A stretch of 64,000 nucleotides of DNA from Shewanella sp. UCD-KL12. Its GTDB lineage: Bacteria > Pseudomonadota > Gammaproteobacteria > Enterobacterales > Shewanellaceae. This document shows positions 9,025-17,649 of the stretch, one piece after another. The stretch is from positions 62,085 to 126,084 of the forward strand of contig NZ_MPHJ01000004.1 in NCBI RefSeq assembly GCF_001957125.1, given 5' to 3'. Position 1 is the first letter of the stretch, and the number at the start of each line of letters is the position of its first letter. The notes under the pieces are model-generated. The model saw only the letters and a program-made list of their open reading frames with translations, was not told where the DNA came from and ran no database searches. Made by a program: the position numbers and the translations under genes.

Positions 9025-10104
9025 TTATTTTTGTAAGATGCACCTGCTTAACAAGTGCTCGTAACACTCGATGCATGCTTTTTTTAATTGGGGGTCAACG
9101 TCATGGTTATCAAATCGCTGTTGAGTGTTAGGGTGTAATTTATTTGACATTGAATCTATTATCGGCTGATTGCAATCGAGTTGTAACTCCTCTGATAAAC
9201 ATTTAATCCCCAGTTTTGCATTGCTGCACAGTGATTCATAGCCGATGAGTTTAATGTTAGGCAACCTAGAAAGGTGAGTAAACGCGGCCAGCCAATAGGC
9301 AAGCCAGTAATTTAATTCAGAGAATTGGTGACCGCCGATAAAACGCTTAAGCTTTGGGAAGGCAATGGGTTTATGTAAGGCCCCAAACTCATAATGGCCA
9401 ATACTTTTCATATATATTTTTGAGAAATGGCTGTCACGGTGAAGAGTACTAAAGTGATTATGTTGACGGAGTAACGAGATCGCTTGCTCAAAGGGGTCCC
9501 TAAATGGCACTAGAATGATTGAATCTGGGTAGAGGGAGCTGATCACTTTTGTTCTCGCAATATTAGCATTATTCTTACTTATGTATCTGCTTGCACTACC
9601 ATTCTCTTTCATACGAACAGCGATAATTTTTTTTATCTGTTTATGCAATAAAGTTTGAAGCTTATCTTTTGCATCAAGACATAATGGAATCGTACTGTGT
9701 TTATAATCAGAGGGGGCCGCTAGTTTCCAAATGACCTCTTCAAAAGCCTCTGGGCTGTCGGTATTAACCACAATGCCATCAAGATGTGAACGCTCTTTTT
9801 TTATACCTGCATGATGAAATCTATGGGAAAATTTCTGCCAAAGATAAGGAGTCAATATAAATGGCATATCACGATAATGATAAGTGGCAAGTGACGGATG
9901 TGTATTCAGTGCTTCAAGTAGAATCGTTGTACCTGCTCTTGGAAGAGAGCAGATAAAGATAGGTTGCTTTACTTTGATATTTTTCCAGCGCTCTTCAAAG
10001 AGCGAGTTTTCTATGTCTGCCAGTATGTTTTGCAATGAGGATGAGCTGAAGGCGAGTTGGTGAACTTTTTGTTCTAAAAATGAGTAGTTTTGATCTTTAA
10101 TCAT
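9025..10104 (-). CDS. PAPS-dependent sulfotransferase family protein
   Basis: A 359-residue cytoplasmic protein with the sulfotransferase P-loop-like fold. The 5'-phosphosulfate-binding loop is PRAGTT at residues 55-60, and the 3'-phosphate-binding region is PFRDPFEQAIS near residues 200-210. It would transfer sulfuryl from PAPS to an unknown acceptor. I chose the ATG at 10104, which follows AAAGGTGG by a normal spacing; a GTG at 10113 would add three residues. It overlaps the upstream gene by eight bases and is the last gene of the six-gene minus-strand operon from 14553. No PAPS-synthesis gene is present here. Confidence 0.8.
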   Translation of the reverse strand: MIKDQNYSFLEQKVHQLAFSSSSLQNILADIENSLFEERWKNIKVKQPIFICSLPRAGTTILLEALNTHPSLATYHYRDMPFILTPYLWQKFSHRFHHAGIKKERSHLDGIVVNTDSPEAFEEVIWKLAAPSDYKHSTIPLCLDAKDKLQTLLHKQIKKIIAVRMKENGSASRYISKNNANIARTKVISSLYPDSIILVPFRDPFEQAISLLRQHNHFSTLHRDSHFSKIYMKSIGHYEFGALHKPIAFPKLKRFIGGHQFSELNYWLAYWLAAFTHLSRLPNIKLIGYESLCSNAKLGIKCLSEELQLDCNQPIIDSMSNKLHPNTQQRFDNHDVDPQLKKACIECYEHLLSRCILQK

Positions 10105-10501
10105 GATCGCCACCTTTATTCAGTTGTTTGATAATCAAAGAGGCTGTAAAGGGGATAATTAAGATTACACAGGTAATAATGAATATATCTAGCCTAAAGA
10201 TGAATAACTGAAACTTTTCGAAAGAAAGCAATGAAACTTGAGTGCCAATAAGGACTGGTATGGCGCTTGATAACAGTGCCAATGCCAATTTAGAGACAAT
10301 TATGATTAGTTGTTTTATGAGTGCCAAACTAGATTTCTGGCATGCTAGTTCTTTAGCTTCATCTGGTTGCTCTTTATCTGAGATTACTTGGTAAGTATCT
10401 TTGACAAGGTTAATCACCACTTCGAATTGATTGGTGATTTTAATGTAGACAAAACATAAGCTAAATAAAGTAACTGAAATAATATAAAAAAATAGCTCCA
10501 T
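10097..10501 (-). CDS. Hypothetical three-helix membrane protein
   Basis: A 134-residue protein I do not recognise. It has three hydrophobic segments (about residues 3-20, 62-85 and 103-124) and a charged cytoplasmic-type loop at residues 38-58. Its ATG lies three bases after the stop of the 83-residue gene and its end overlaps the sulfotransferase start, so it is translationally linked to both. Context suggests a membrane anchor or scaffold for the sulfuryl-transfer enzymes of this operon; that is inference only. Confidence 0.6.
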   Translation of the reverse strand: MELFFYIISVTLFSLCFVYIKITNQFEVVINLVKDTYQVISDKEQPDEAKELACQKSSLALIKQLIIIVSKLALALLSSAIPVLIGTQVSLLSFEKFQLFIFRLDIFIITCVILIIPFTASLIIKQLNKGGDHD

Positions 10502-10504
10502 GGC

Positions 10505-10756
10505 TTAGTCGTCCAAATTATGGCGATTTCTAGCTTCATTATTGTTTATCTGTTCAGGTTGCTTTTGTTGTTTTTTGGCTGTTATGAGTCGCTTTATTGG
10601 ATACCAGATAAAGCCAAGTATGAGCAATAAAAGAGCACCGACAAATGCGATGACAGAACCTAAGACTGAAAGGCCTGTCCCTGGGCCCACGTACGCTTCT
10701 ACAGAAAATGGGAGAAGGGGGATGATAAGAAAAAATATTTTTAATAAGTTCATCAT
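10505..10756 (-). CDS. Small membrane protein with GPGTG motif
   Basis: An 83-residue protein with a cleavable signal-like first helix (residues 1-21), then AYVGPGTGLS, one transmembrane helix at about residues 29-52 and a basic, Gln/Asn-rich tail. I associate short proteins with an AYVGPGTG motif with sulfatase or sulfotransferase neighbours, but no function is established. The ATG follows GAGG at proper spacing. It sits between the arylsulfotransferase-like gene and the 134-residue membrane protein. Confidence 0.65.
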   Translation of the reverse strand: MMNLLKIFFLIIPLLPFSVEAYVGPGTGLSVLGSVIAFVGALLLLILGFIWYPIKRLITAKKQQKQPEQINNNEARNRHNLDD

Positions 10757-10770
10757 AGTAACCTCAAATA

Positions 10771-12120
10771 TTAAATTTGCTGTTTAGGTTCACACTGCCA
10801 ATCATTCACTTGAAAGTAATCACTTTCAACTCTCTGAGAGATAGCAATCAAAGATGCCATATCATTGTTATAGGGTAATATGTATTGCCAAACTAACTCT
10901 CCAGATGAAGTGACTTCAAATACACGGCCCGCTCGGCTTTCAGAAATTAGTCTATTGTTATTTTCAAGACCTTGATGGCTACCCATTATGTTAGTAAAAA
11001 ATGATGGCGAATCTTCAGTCGGGTATAGAATTCTTGTCTGGTTTGTCGCAGGGTCTAGCTCTACAATATTACTCCCTGCTGGCCTGTTGAAAGCGACCTC
11101 TACGACACTGTTATTAAAGACAACTATATTACCTTCAATGGTGATATCAGGATCATGTTGGCTCACCCAAGGGCCGAAGTGACGCCACTTAATTTTGCCT
11201 GTAAATTGATCTAAAATAGTGAGCATATGCATCTGTCGGATAGAGATTAAAAGATCGCCCTCATTCACATTGTTAATTTTTCTTGCTAATGCGGGGGTGA
11301 CTATCTCAATATCATTGATATGGGTAAGATCAAATGGTTTCGACTTTAAGGAGCTGACCACCGCAGCCTCCCAACTGGCTTGATATATGGCTTCAAGCAT
11401 AGAAAACTCTCTTAGTATGTTGCCCTCATTATCGATAAGTAATATGAGGTTTTCATAGCCAAAAAATGTGTCTTGCTCCCTATTATTAAGATGATCTTTA
11501 GTTATACCGGCAAATAGAAGGTGCTCTGGAATATCTTCAATATCTCGGTGAGCAGGGATCCAGAAATTCCCATCAGTAGTTTGGGTTACAGAGTGATGTG
11601 TACGTCTATTTACGGTCCAGATCACATTTGAACATTTGTCTAATTTTGCCGACCCTTTACCCCCTACATTTACTATGATTGACCCATCAGGTAAGGCAAC
11701 AAACCCTTGAGTATGTGTATAAAGTTCAGATACAGGCCTGAAGCTCTCGCTCAGGTGATCAGGGGTAGGCCAAATATCAAAAAAATTTACATCCCAGCGA
11801 TGTATTTCGTTACCATTCATGTCTATCAGTTTGACTTGTGGGCCTCCAGGCATGGTCCCTTGTAAAAGGGTATAGCCAGTATACGCCTTATCAAGGTTAT
11901 AACTTTTCACACCATCTCCTGGATAGACAATAGGCTCTAAAAGTCGGGGAGTTGAGGCGGTATACCTGTTCCATAGCCCCTGAGTATCGGCCACAGCAGT
12001 AAAGATGAAAGTAAAAGGTTGCCACTGGTTTAATGCGAACAGACCACCAAGCAAAAAGCAGCTGATTAAAACCGCGAGGTTAAATAGTGTTCGAGCAATA
12101 ATTATGCTTCGGATAGCCAT
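10771..12120 (-). CDS. Arylsulfotransferase (ASST)-like beta-propeller protein
   Basis: A 449-residue protein with a signal anchor (residues 8-30) and a beta-propeller of the arylsulfotransferase type. Characterised ASSTs are periplasmic and move sulfuryl between phenols without PAPS through a sulfo-histidine. Candidate counterparts of the catalytic residues are visible: His175/176 in RTHHSV, His267 in DLTHIND, Arg295 in LISIRQM and the presumed nucleophile His382 in MGSHQGLEN. The ATG is one base after the stop of the upstream gene, indicating coupling. Donor and acceptor are unknown. Assignment to the fold and family is firm; the actual activity is inferred. Confidence 0.78.
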   Translation of the reverse strand: MAIRSIIIARTLFNLAVLISCFLLGGLFALNQWQPFTFIFTAVADTQGLWNRYTASTPRLLEPIVYPGDGVKSYNLDKAYTGYTLLQGTMPGGPQVKLIDMNGNEIHRWDVNFFDIWPTPDHLSESFRPVSELYTHTQGFVALPDGSIIVNVGGKGSAKLDKCSNVIWTVNRRTHHSVTQTTDGNFWIPAHRDIEDIPEHLLFAGITKDHLNNREQDTFFGYENLILLIDNEGNILREFSMLEAIYQASWEAAVVSSLKSKPFDLTHINDIEIVTPALARKINNVNEGDLLISIRQMHMLTILDQFTGKIKWRHFGPWVSQHDPDITIEGNIVVFNNSVVEVAFNRPAGSNIVELDPATNQTRILYPTEDSPSFFTNIMGSHQGLENNNRLISESRAGRVFEVTSSGELVWQYILPYNNDMASLIAISQRVESDYFQVNDWQCEPKQQI

Positions 12121-12121
12121 T

Positions 12122-14215
12122 CTATTGTCCTAACTCTAATTGGTTTAAAGCCTGTATGTTACTAGCTCGCTGTGTAACTTGGCTTTGTTTGCAATGGAGA
12201 CGTTGATCGAATCCGAGATCGTTTTTATAGTGGTGACATAAATCAAATAGCATGCTTCTCCAAGGTGCTTTACCTTGATACTGTGACACTTGATACCATA
12301 GCTTTTTATGTGTATCTATCAGCACTAGCTCATCAAAGTTAGGTAGTATGGCTAGCTGCCACTGTTTAAAATAGATAGCTCGCTGCTTCCTGGCCACCAT
12401 CTCTTTATAAACTGAAGGAATAATGACTGCACGGCCATTTTCTCTGACTTCATAATTAGAAGCGGTTTCATAGATAACCTGCTTTTCGTCGATAAAACTG
12501 GCATTAATCGAACGAAATGGAACCGAAGACTCTACAAAGATTGAACGGTCTACTTTCGTATCATTTGCAGTTTGTAACGGAAGCCCATCAAAAGGTTGAT
12601 CGCTCTTTTGCAGTGTTAAGCTAAGCTCTTGAAATAGGCTTGGAGCAATATCAATGAGTGAGAAACTACCTTGGATTTCTTTATTAATAGGAGGTGATAT
12701 CTGTTGATTATCAAAACGGCGATATGCCATCAATACGTTAGTTTGATCTTGACTCAAAATATTAGTGCCGTGACCCCATGCGCTGGTATGTAATGTTTCG
12801 TTCATGGCTAAAGATGGGTTGTTAATTTCATCTTGTTCGAGCATAAACCCTTCACCATGATCTGAGATGAGATAAACAATGGCATTATCGAGGTAACCTC
12901 TTTGCTCAAGTTTAGAGAGAAAATCATCTATCTGCAGATCAACCTTCTTTAACATAGCTTGGTACATGAAATGGTTATAGTTCCCTTTCCATTCAGCACT
13001 ATTAACGTCGATAAAATCTTTGGAGGTATAGGGCCAATGTAATTGGCAGAAATGCACTGATAGAAAGTTTGGTTCTGTACTCGATAAGCTGCGGAGAACC
13101 TCATCATTAAATTTTATTGGAGAATAAGCTTTTCCGTAACCTCGATTTATATACAAGTAGGGAAATAGCTTTGAGACCCCAGGAGTATTTGATAGCAAGT
13201 TAATCAGTGGAAAATCTGCTAAGCCACTTATGATGGCATCGGCTGCTCCTATTTTGGGGCCTATTACCTGATCAAAGCCATAGGAAGCATCAATTTGATT
13301 AAATCGTCTCTCATCCATAGCATATGTCGTTTGATAGTCTTTACGGTTTAGTTCTCTTATCAGTGGAAATTCTTGATTAACAAGCTCTGGTGGAGCCAAA
13401 TTAAACCTTGCGCCATGATGTTTTGGGTACAAGCCAGATAAGATGCTCATCCAAGCGACATATGTACGACCAAGGGGGGTATAGGTGTTGCTATAAACTG
13501 TAGATTGAGAAATGAAATCATCTATAAATGGCGTAAAATTATTGGTACTGTTTTTGTAATTGAGATGATCGGGTCTAAGACCGTCTATGCCTATAATGAA
13601 GATATTTGGCTTCTGCTGAACACTCGCAGCGTGTTTAGGCTCAGGACTGTAATTTAAAATGAATACTAATACTGTGGCAGAGGCTATCCCAACTAAAGTG
13701 TTTTTTTTGCCAAACTGTGAATAAGTTGCCCATAGAAATAGTGTGATTACGGTGGTTAACATCATAAGTAAACTGATTGGGCTCGCAATAGGGGTATTTC
13801 TGAGAAATCCTAATAATGACGTTGGATAAAAATAGGCATTCGCTGCGAGTATTAATGTAAAGTGAAGTAATACGATGACAAACCAAATTTGGGTTTTAAT
13901 TCCATTATGCTTAATGAGTTTAAACCATGGTTTACATGAGATAGTGATAATCAAAGACCAAATAAAATGAAACAAAACAACTAAAAAAATGAATATTCCT
14001 ATATCAAATAACAGTCCAGGGCTCATCAGATCTTCACTTCTTACATGGGTCATGACAGATGCTATGGAGAAAGATGAAAAATATTGAATGAGTAATTTGA
14101 AATTATATAAAGCGACCAGAAAAAGGAGCATTAATGCATTGGTGCGCCAGAAGGTTCGCTTCATCGAGATACAGTTTTCTGTAGATTCCATATCAATTTG
14201 CATATCACTTTCCAT
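12122..14215 (-). CDS. Membrane alkaline-phosphatase-superfamily enzyme (sulfatase-like)
   Basis: A 697-residue protein with five hydrophobic helices (about residues 26-46, 68-92, 108-130, 146-165, 173-190) followed by a sulfatase-fold domain. Metal-site residues are visible: Asp211 in IIGIDGLRPDH, Asp452/His453 in LISDHGEGF and His482 in WGHGT. The nucleophile position appears to be Thr251 (PLGRTYVAW), not the Cys or Ser in a CxPSR context that becomes formylglycine in true sulfatases. Five helices plus a Thr nucleophile is the architecture of head-group transferases such as EptA or LtaS. It could therefore be a phospho- or sulfo-transferase or hydrolase. An AGGA site precedes the ATG. It is the second gene of the operon. 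Confidence 0.78.
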   Translation of the reverse strand: MESDMQIDMESTENCISMKRTFWRTNALMLLFLVALYNFKLLIQYFSSFSIASVMTHVRSEDLMSPGLLFDIGIFIFLVVLFHFIWSLIITISCKPWFKLIKHNGIKTQIWFVIVLLHFTLILAANAYFYPTSLLGFLRNTPIASPISLLMMLTTVITLFLWATYSQFGKKNTLVGIASATVLVFILNYSPEPKHAASVQQKPNIFIIGIDGLRPDHLNYKNSTNNFTPFIDDFISQSTVYSNTYTPLGRTYVAWMSILSGLYPKHHGARFNLAPPELVNQEFPLIRELNRKDYQTTYAMDERRFNQIDASYGFDQVIGPKIGAADAIISGLADFPLINLLSNTPGVSKLFPYLYINRGYGKAYSPIKFNDEVLRSLSSTEPNFLSVHFCQLHWPYTSKDFIDVNSAEWKGNYNHFMYQAMLKKVDLQIDDFLSKLEQRGYLDNAIVYLISDHGEGFMLEQDEINNPSLAMNETLHTSAWGHGTNILSQDQTNVLMAYRRFDNQQISPPINKEIQGSFSLIDIAPSLFQELSLTLQKSDQPFDGLPLQTANDTKVDRSIFVESSVPFRSINASFIDEKQVIYETASNYEVRENGRAVIIPSVYKEMVARKQRAIYFKQWQLAILPNFDELVLIDTHKKLWYQVSQYQGKAPWRSMLFDLCHHYKNDLGFDQRLHCKQSQVTQRASNIQALNQLELGQ

Positions 14216-14271
14216 GCTTTTTCCTATCGAATATTCATCTTAGACGCAACTCAGTTAACTTGATGCCTATA

Positions 14272-14553
14272 TCAATCTTCTACCTGTTTTATCAATGTGC
14301 TAGCTTCGGATTCTACCGCTGAAGTGACTATATAGTTTTGATTATCCTTAATAACACTAGCAAGCTCAGAATCGGCAGGCCAATCCCCTAGTATTAGATA
14401 TCGCTCCGCCAAACTCGAACCTGAAGGCTTATCAGTTTTAATCGATAATCGAGACTGGTAAACCGCCCATGCAGGGACGAGGTTCACAAGTAATAAGCAG
14501 ATGATTACTAAGGTTAAACCTATTTGTTGTATCAATTCAAAATGTCTGTCCAT
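14272..14553 (-). CDS. Small signal-anchored hypothetical protein
   Basis: A 93-residue protein with one hydrophobic N-terminal segment (about residues 9-32), followed by a short soluble domain ending in acidic residues. I do not recognise the family. A GGGAG site lies four bases before the ATG, so the start is convincing. It is the first gene of the minus-strand operon leading into the sulfatase-like gene 56 bases downstream, and the soluble part would face the periplasm with that enzyme. Confidence 0.6.
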   Translation of the reverse strand: MDRHFELIQQIGLTLVIICLLLVNLVPAWAVYQSRLSIKTDKPSGSSLAERYLILGDWPADSELASVIKDNQNYIVTSAVESEASTLIKQVED

Positions 14554-14932
14554 AAAGCTCCCAAAGCATTAAAGGCACTAGCATTAACTAGGGTTAGGTT
14601 TCATTCGATTCTCTTAACTATTGTCATAACCATTGTCTTAAATTCGTGTTGTTAACTTAAGAAAGTATAGTTGGGACTTACAGGAATAGAGGTGTTTTCG
14701 GATAAAAATACTGTGCTAACTTGATCTGGTTAACTTTGTTTTTCTTAGTGGAGTGTACTAAATCTTAAAGGAGCAACATTGATATTATTGTGTGATAAAT
14801 AATGAGAATACATTTGTAAGTATGAATGTTTTGTTGGTTTAACAGTTGGTTAAAAGAGGTTTGTTCTAAATGTCATGATTGAGACAAACGAAGAAGTTAC
14901 CTAGTGGTTTTTATTGATATGGGAGAATGATG
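14554..14932. other. AT-rich divergent intergenic region
   Basis: About 380 bases separate the sulfuryl-transfer operon (leftward) from the L,D-transpeptidase gene (rightward), so it should hold both promoters. The sequence is AT rich with several TTAA and TTGTTAAC elements. I could not pick out a convincing promoter pair, operator palindrome or RNA gene. Confidence 0.4.
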
Positions 14933-16399
14933 ATGAAGAATATTGTGTTTATGATCAGTTTATTCTTCTATTCTTCGTTGGCATTCGCTCAGCCGAGCCC
15001 TTCAAGTAGGGCATTAACAGCTACAGATATATATCAATCAAACGGTAATCAACTCGTTTGGTTTGATAAATATGGGTTAACCATACAAGCAGTAAGTTTC
15101 AGTTTATTAATGGATGATTTAGGTGTTGATATAGCAAAGTTTTTGTCTTCTGAACAAACAGATACTCAATTGCTAATGACATATGAAAAAGATCAGGCTT
15201 ATACAAGGGCTGCAGTGTATTTTTTAAATACTGTAAACGCCTCTAATGGTGGGGTTGATTTATTCACTGAGATTCATTTTATCGATATGGCGAAAAAAAA
15301 TTCATTTTCTAGTTTTATTTCAAGTCTATCACCACCTTATGATGAAGTTTCAAGGTTAAGAGAGATGATCAGGCATTATAAAACCTTAGCGAGAAAGCCA
15401 TGGCCAGGCATTGAGGGGATGACATTTAGATTAGGACAAAGTAACAATAATATTCTGCAGCTTAGGCAGCGCTTAGTTGAGCTGGGTGATATCGATCCCC
15501 CTGAATCATCACAACCATCACAACCATCACAACATAGAGCAGCGATATACGATCCTAGCTTAATTGAAGGTATCAAAAATTTTCAAAAGCGACACGGTAT
15601 TGCTGAAAATGGCAAACTCGATGAGGTCACAATTAACTTACTCAATGTACTGCCTAGAAAGCGTGTCGAACTCATGCAGTTAAATCTATGGCGCTGGTTC
15701 AAATTACCTAACGAGTTACCTAGTAGGTATTTGAGGATCAATATTCCTAGCTTTGAGTTAAAGCTCTTAGAAAATGAGCATAAGGTGTTAACAATGAAAG
15801 TTATCGTTGGAAAGCCGAAAACACCTACGCCAACGATGACTACAACATTAACTCAAATCACAGTAAACCCAAGTTGGACCCCACCTTGGAGCATAGTCAG
15901 TAAAGAGTTGATCCCGCTTAATGATAAGCAACCTGGCTACTTAAGCCATCAAGATTTTAAATTAAGAAGACTCGATGATTTCTCTTTAATAGCACTCGAT
16001 AAGATCAATAGTAAAAAACTAGCGTCACTACTGACTAATCATCAGCTGATTCAATTACCTGGTGCTAAAAATGCACTAGGAAGATATCGATTTAGGATTC
16101 CCAACAATAGTGCGATTTACTTGCATGATACACCAACAAAGTCGTTCTTTTCCTATCCCAATAGAGCTATGAGTCATGGCTGTATTCGATTGGAGAACCC
16201 CCAAGGTCTTTCTGACTACTTAATGCAAGGTGATAATCGAATGAGTAAACTGCGAAGGGCGGTAAATGAAAAATCGACACAATCATATAAAGTCGGGCAG
16301 CCTTTGCCTGTATTCATTACCTATCATACAACTTGGGTAGATGAACGAGGAAAATTACAGTTAAGAGATGATATCTACAGACGTGATAGTGAGGGTTAA
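14933..16399 (+). CDS. L,D-transpeptidase (YcbB/LdtD-like, YkuD domain)
   Basis: Periplasmic peptidoglycan-crosslinking enzyme of the long YcbB type. A signal peptide covers residues 1-19 (cleavage after AFA). A peptidoglycan-binding-like helical domain lies at about residues 165-235, and a YkuD catalytic domain at about 265-440 carries the motif MSHGCIRLENP with the active Cys near residue 417. Three ATG codons are in tandem; I chose the third (14933), seven bases from GGAG, giving about 488 residues. Inside the peptidoglycan-binding region a 9-base unit is repeated three times (15507-15533), encoding a flexible SQP linker. It would form 3-3 crosslinks in the wall. The next gene starts two bases after its stop. 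Confidence 0.85.
   Translation: MKNIVFMISLFFYSSLAFAQPSPSSRALTATDIYQSNGNQLVWFDKYGLTIQAVSFSLLMDDLGVDIAKFLSSEQTDTQLLMTYEKDQAYTRAAVYFLNTVNASNGGVDLFTEIHFIDMAKKNSFSSFISSLSPPYDEVSRLREMIRHYKTLARKPWPGIEGMTFRLGQSNNNILQLRQRLVELGDIDPPESSQPSQPSQHRAAIYDPSLIEGIKNFQKRHGIAENGKLDEVTINLLNVLPRKRVELMQLNLWRWFKLPNELPSRYLRINIPSFELKLLENEHKVLTMKVIVGKPKTPTPTMTTTLTQITVNPSWTPPWSIVSKELIPLNDKQPGYLSHQDFKLRRLDDFSLIALDKINSKKLASLLTNHQLIQLPGAKNALGRYRFRIPNNSAIYLHDTPTKSFFSYPNRAMSHGCIRLENPQGLSDYLMQGDNRMSKLRRAVNEKSTQSYKVGQPLPVFITYHTTWVDERGKLQLRDDIYRRDSEG
15507..15533. repeat. Three tandem copies of a 9-bp unit (CATCACAAC)
   Basis: Three perfect head-to-tail copies of CATCACAAC lie within the L,D-transpeptidase gene and encode a Ser-Gln-Pro repeat. 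The unit length is a multiple of three, so copy-number change would alter linker length without breaking the frame. Confidence 0.85.
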
Positions 16400-16400
16400 G

Positions 16401-16814
16401 ATGATTAATGACAGTCTAGAAGCTCCTGATTTTATGAAACTAATTCGTCAAGAAAAAAATGCCAGAATGAGATTGAAATTATTAGCTTTATTGCATTTTC
16501 ATGAGGGAAAGTCACGATATCAAATTTCTGATTACCTCAAAGTGAGCCGTACTAGTGTAAATAAGTGGGTGAGTAGCTATTTAAGCCAAGGTTTAGAGGG
16601 GTTGAAAGATAAAAAACATAGCGGCAGGCCAGCTGCGTTAACAGAAGAGCAGCTGAAGCAATTGTCTATTTTTATCAAGCATAGGACTAGCAGCTGCGAC
16701 AAGGATAAATTGCACGGTAGTGAGATTCAGAATTATATTTTGGATAATTTTGGCGTAAGTTATGAGATCAGTAATATTTACAGGATCATTGAGCGCTTAG
16801 GTTACGCTGATTAA
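16401..16814 (+). CDS. Stand-alone helix-turn-helix protein of IS630-transposase type
   Basis: A protein of about 137 residues. Residues 20-75 (RLKLLALLHFHEGKSRYQIS... SRTSVNKWVSSY) form the helix-turn-helix found at the N terminus of IS630-family transposases, followed by the GLEGLKDKKHSGRP linker and a second winged-helix segment up to IYRIIERLGYAD. It stops exactly where the DDE catalytic domain would begin. I chose ATG 16401 with GAGG upstream; a longer frame runs from 16368 inside the preceding gene. No transposase remnant or terminal inverted repeats are visible downstream. It may be a domesticated DNA-binding protein or a truncated transposase, and could regulate the adjacent transpeptidase or the tad locus. 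That role is speculative. Confidence 0.65.
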   Translation: MINDSLEAPDFMKLIRQEKNARMRLKLLALLHFHEGKSRYQISDYLKVSRTSVNKWVSSYLSQGLEGLKDKKHSGRPAALTEEQLKQLSIFIKHRTSSCDKDKLHGSEIQNYILDNFGVSYEISNIYRIIERLGYAD

Positions 16815-17649
16815 CTGATATTTATAACCATGACTAGAATTGTCATGGCATGAGTACATTGAAAAGTAAGCTGTGCTACTAATAACTTTACAAATTTAGT
16901 TCTGGCACTAGACTTTGATAGATAGGGAGGATTTATAGACGGGCTTTTAGCGTCTAGCCTTGATACAGAATAGATATCACCAACTCTTGTTGAAGTGTTA
17001 GGCACTTCAATTTCCACTTTTGAGCATCGATCACTTCTTTCTTCCAATATCTAGATGAAAATGATTTAGATTTCCTCTTCGATGGCTGTACTACCAAGGC
17101 TTTCAACTGCCTCAATCATATTTTTAGTATTGTAAGTTTAAACCAACTGATTAAATAAGTGATCTAATTTAACTTAAGTATATAAAAATCTAAAAAATGA
17201 TTTTGTATTTTCTTTTAAAACTATAAGTCTATAACCCTTTGTTTAAATGGTGAATGTTTTAAGTGGTTTTAAATTTCAATTGAAAATAGAGACTTTCTTC
17301 ATCTATCACCTCCAAGCTTTCCTTAGATGGGATATATCTACTCCTTAAAGAGCAGAGCACTCTTAGATCATTTAATTTATCCACATAGAGGGGATAAGAG
17401 GGATTTGCTACTTTTAAGTTAGCTTTAAATGTTTATGAATTTTGACACTTAAGGCCAGTGGAATAAGCGATGTTTGCTTATTAAATCACTTATCTCGTGT
17501 TAGTAGAGCACGCGAATTAGTTGTTAACTATTTCGTTAATCATTCTCTAATCACAGGTCTAATAACAGGTCTGATAAAAGCTAGTTGAGATAGATTCATT
17601 GAGGTAAGTAAATGGCCAAGTGCCGTATATATGATTAGGAGATCGACTC
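16815..17649. other. Long AT-rich intergenic region upstream of the Flp pilus locus
   Basis: About 835 bases without a credible gene. It contains a hairpin with 7-base arms at 16828-16848 and another with 8-base arms at 16990-17010, either of which may end the upstream transcript (neither has a long T run). It also contains a perfect 12-base palindrome TTTCAATTGAAA at 17274-17285 and a tandem 12-13 base repeat at 17548-17572. The tad promoter is presumably in the right-hand part. A short leftward frame here looks like chance. Confidence 0.5.
17548..17572. promoter_or_regulatory. Tandem TAAT(C/A)ACAGGTCT repeat upstream of flp
   Basis: Two adjoining copies of a 13-base unit differing at one base (TAATCACAGGTCT and TAATAACAGGTCT, sharing one T) lie about 80 bases before the pilin start. 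Spacing of 12 bases would place two protein monomers near the same helix face. No known regulator is assigned. Confidence 0.35.

Noticed and set aside
16900..16920. TGGCAC-N5-TTTGA resembling a sigma-54 promoter
   Set aside because: The -12 element lacks the GC core and no suitably oriented gene follows within a normal distance.
16811..17047. Leftward 78-codon frame downstream of the HTH gene
   Set aside because: No ribosome binding site, no recognisable domain, and it covers a hairpin; likely chance in a non-coding region.
14554..17649. Possible CRISPR array or phage-derived island
   Set aside because: No regularly spaced repeats, integrase, or tRNA attachment site found; only one IS630-type DNA-binding fragment.
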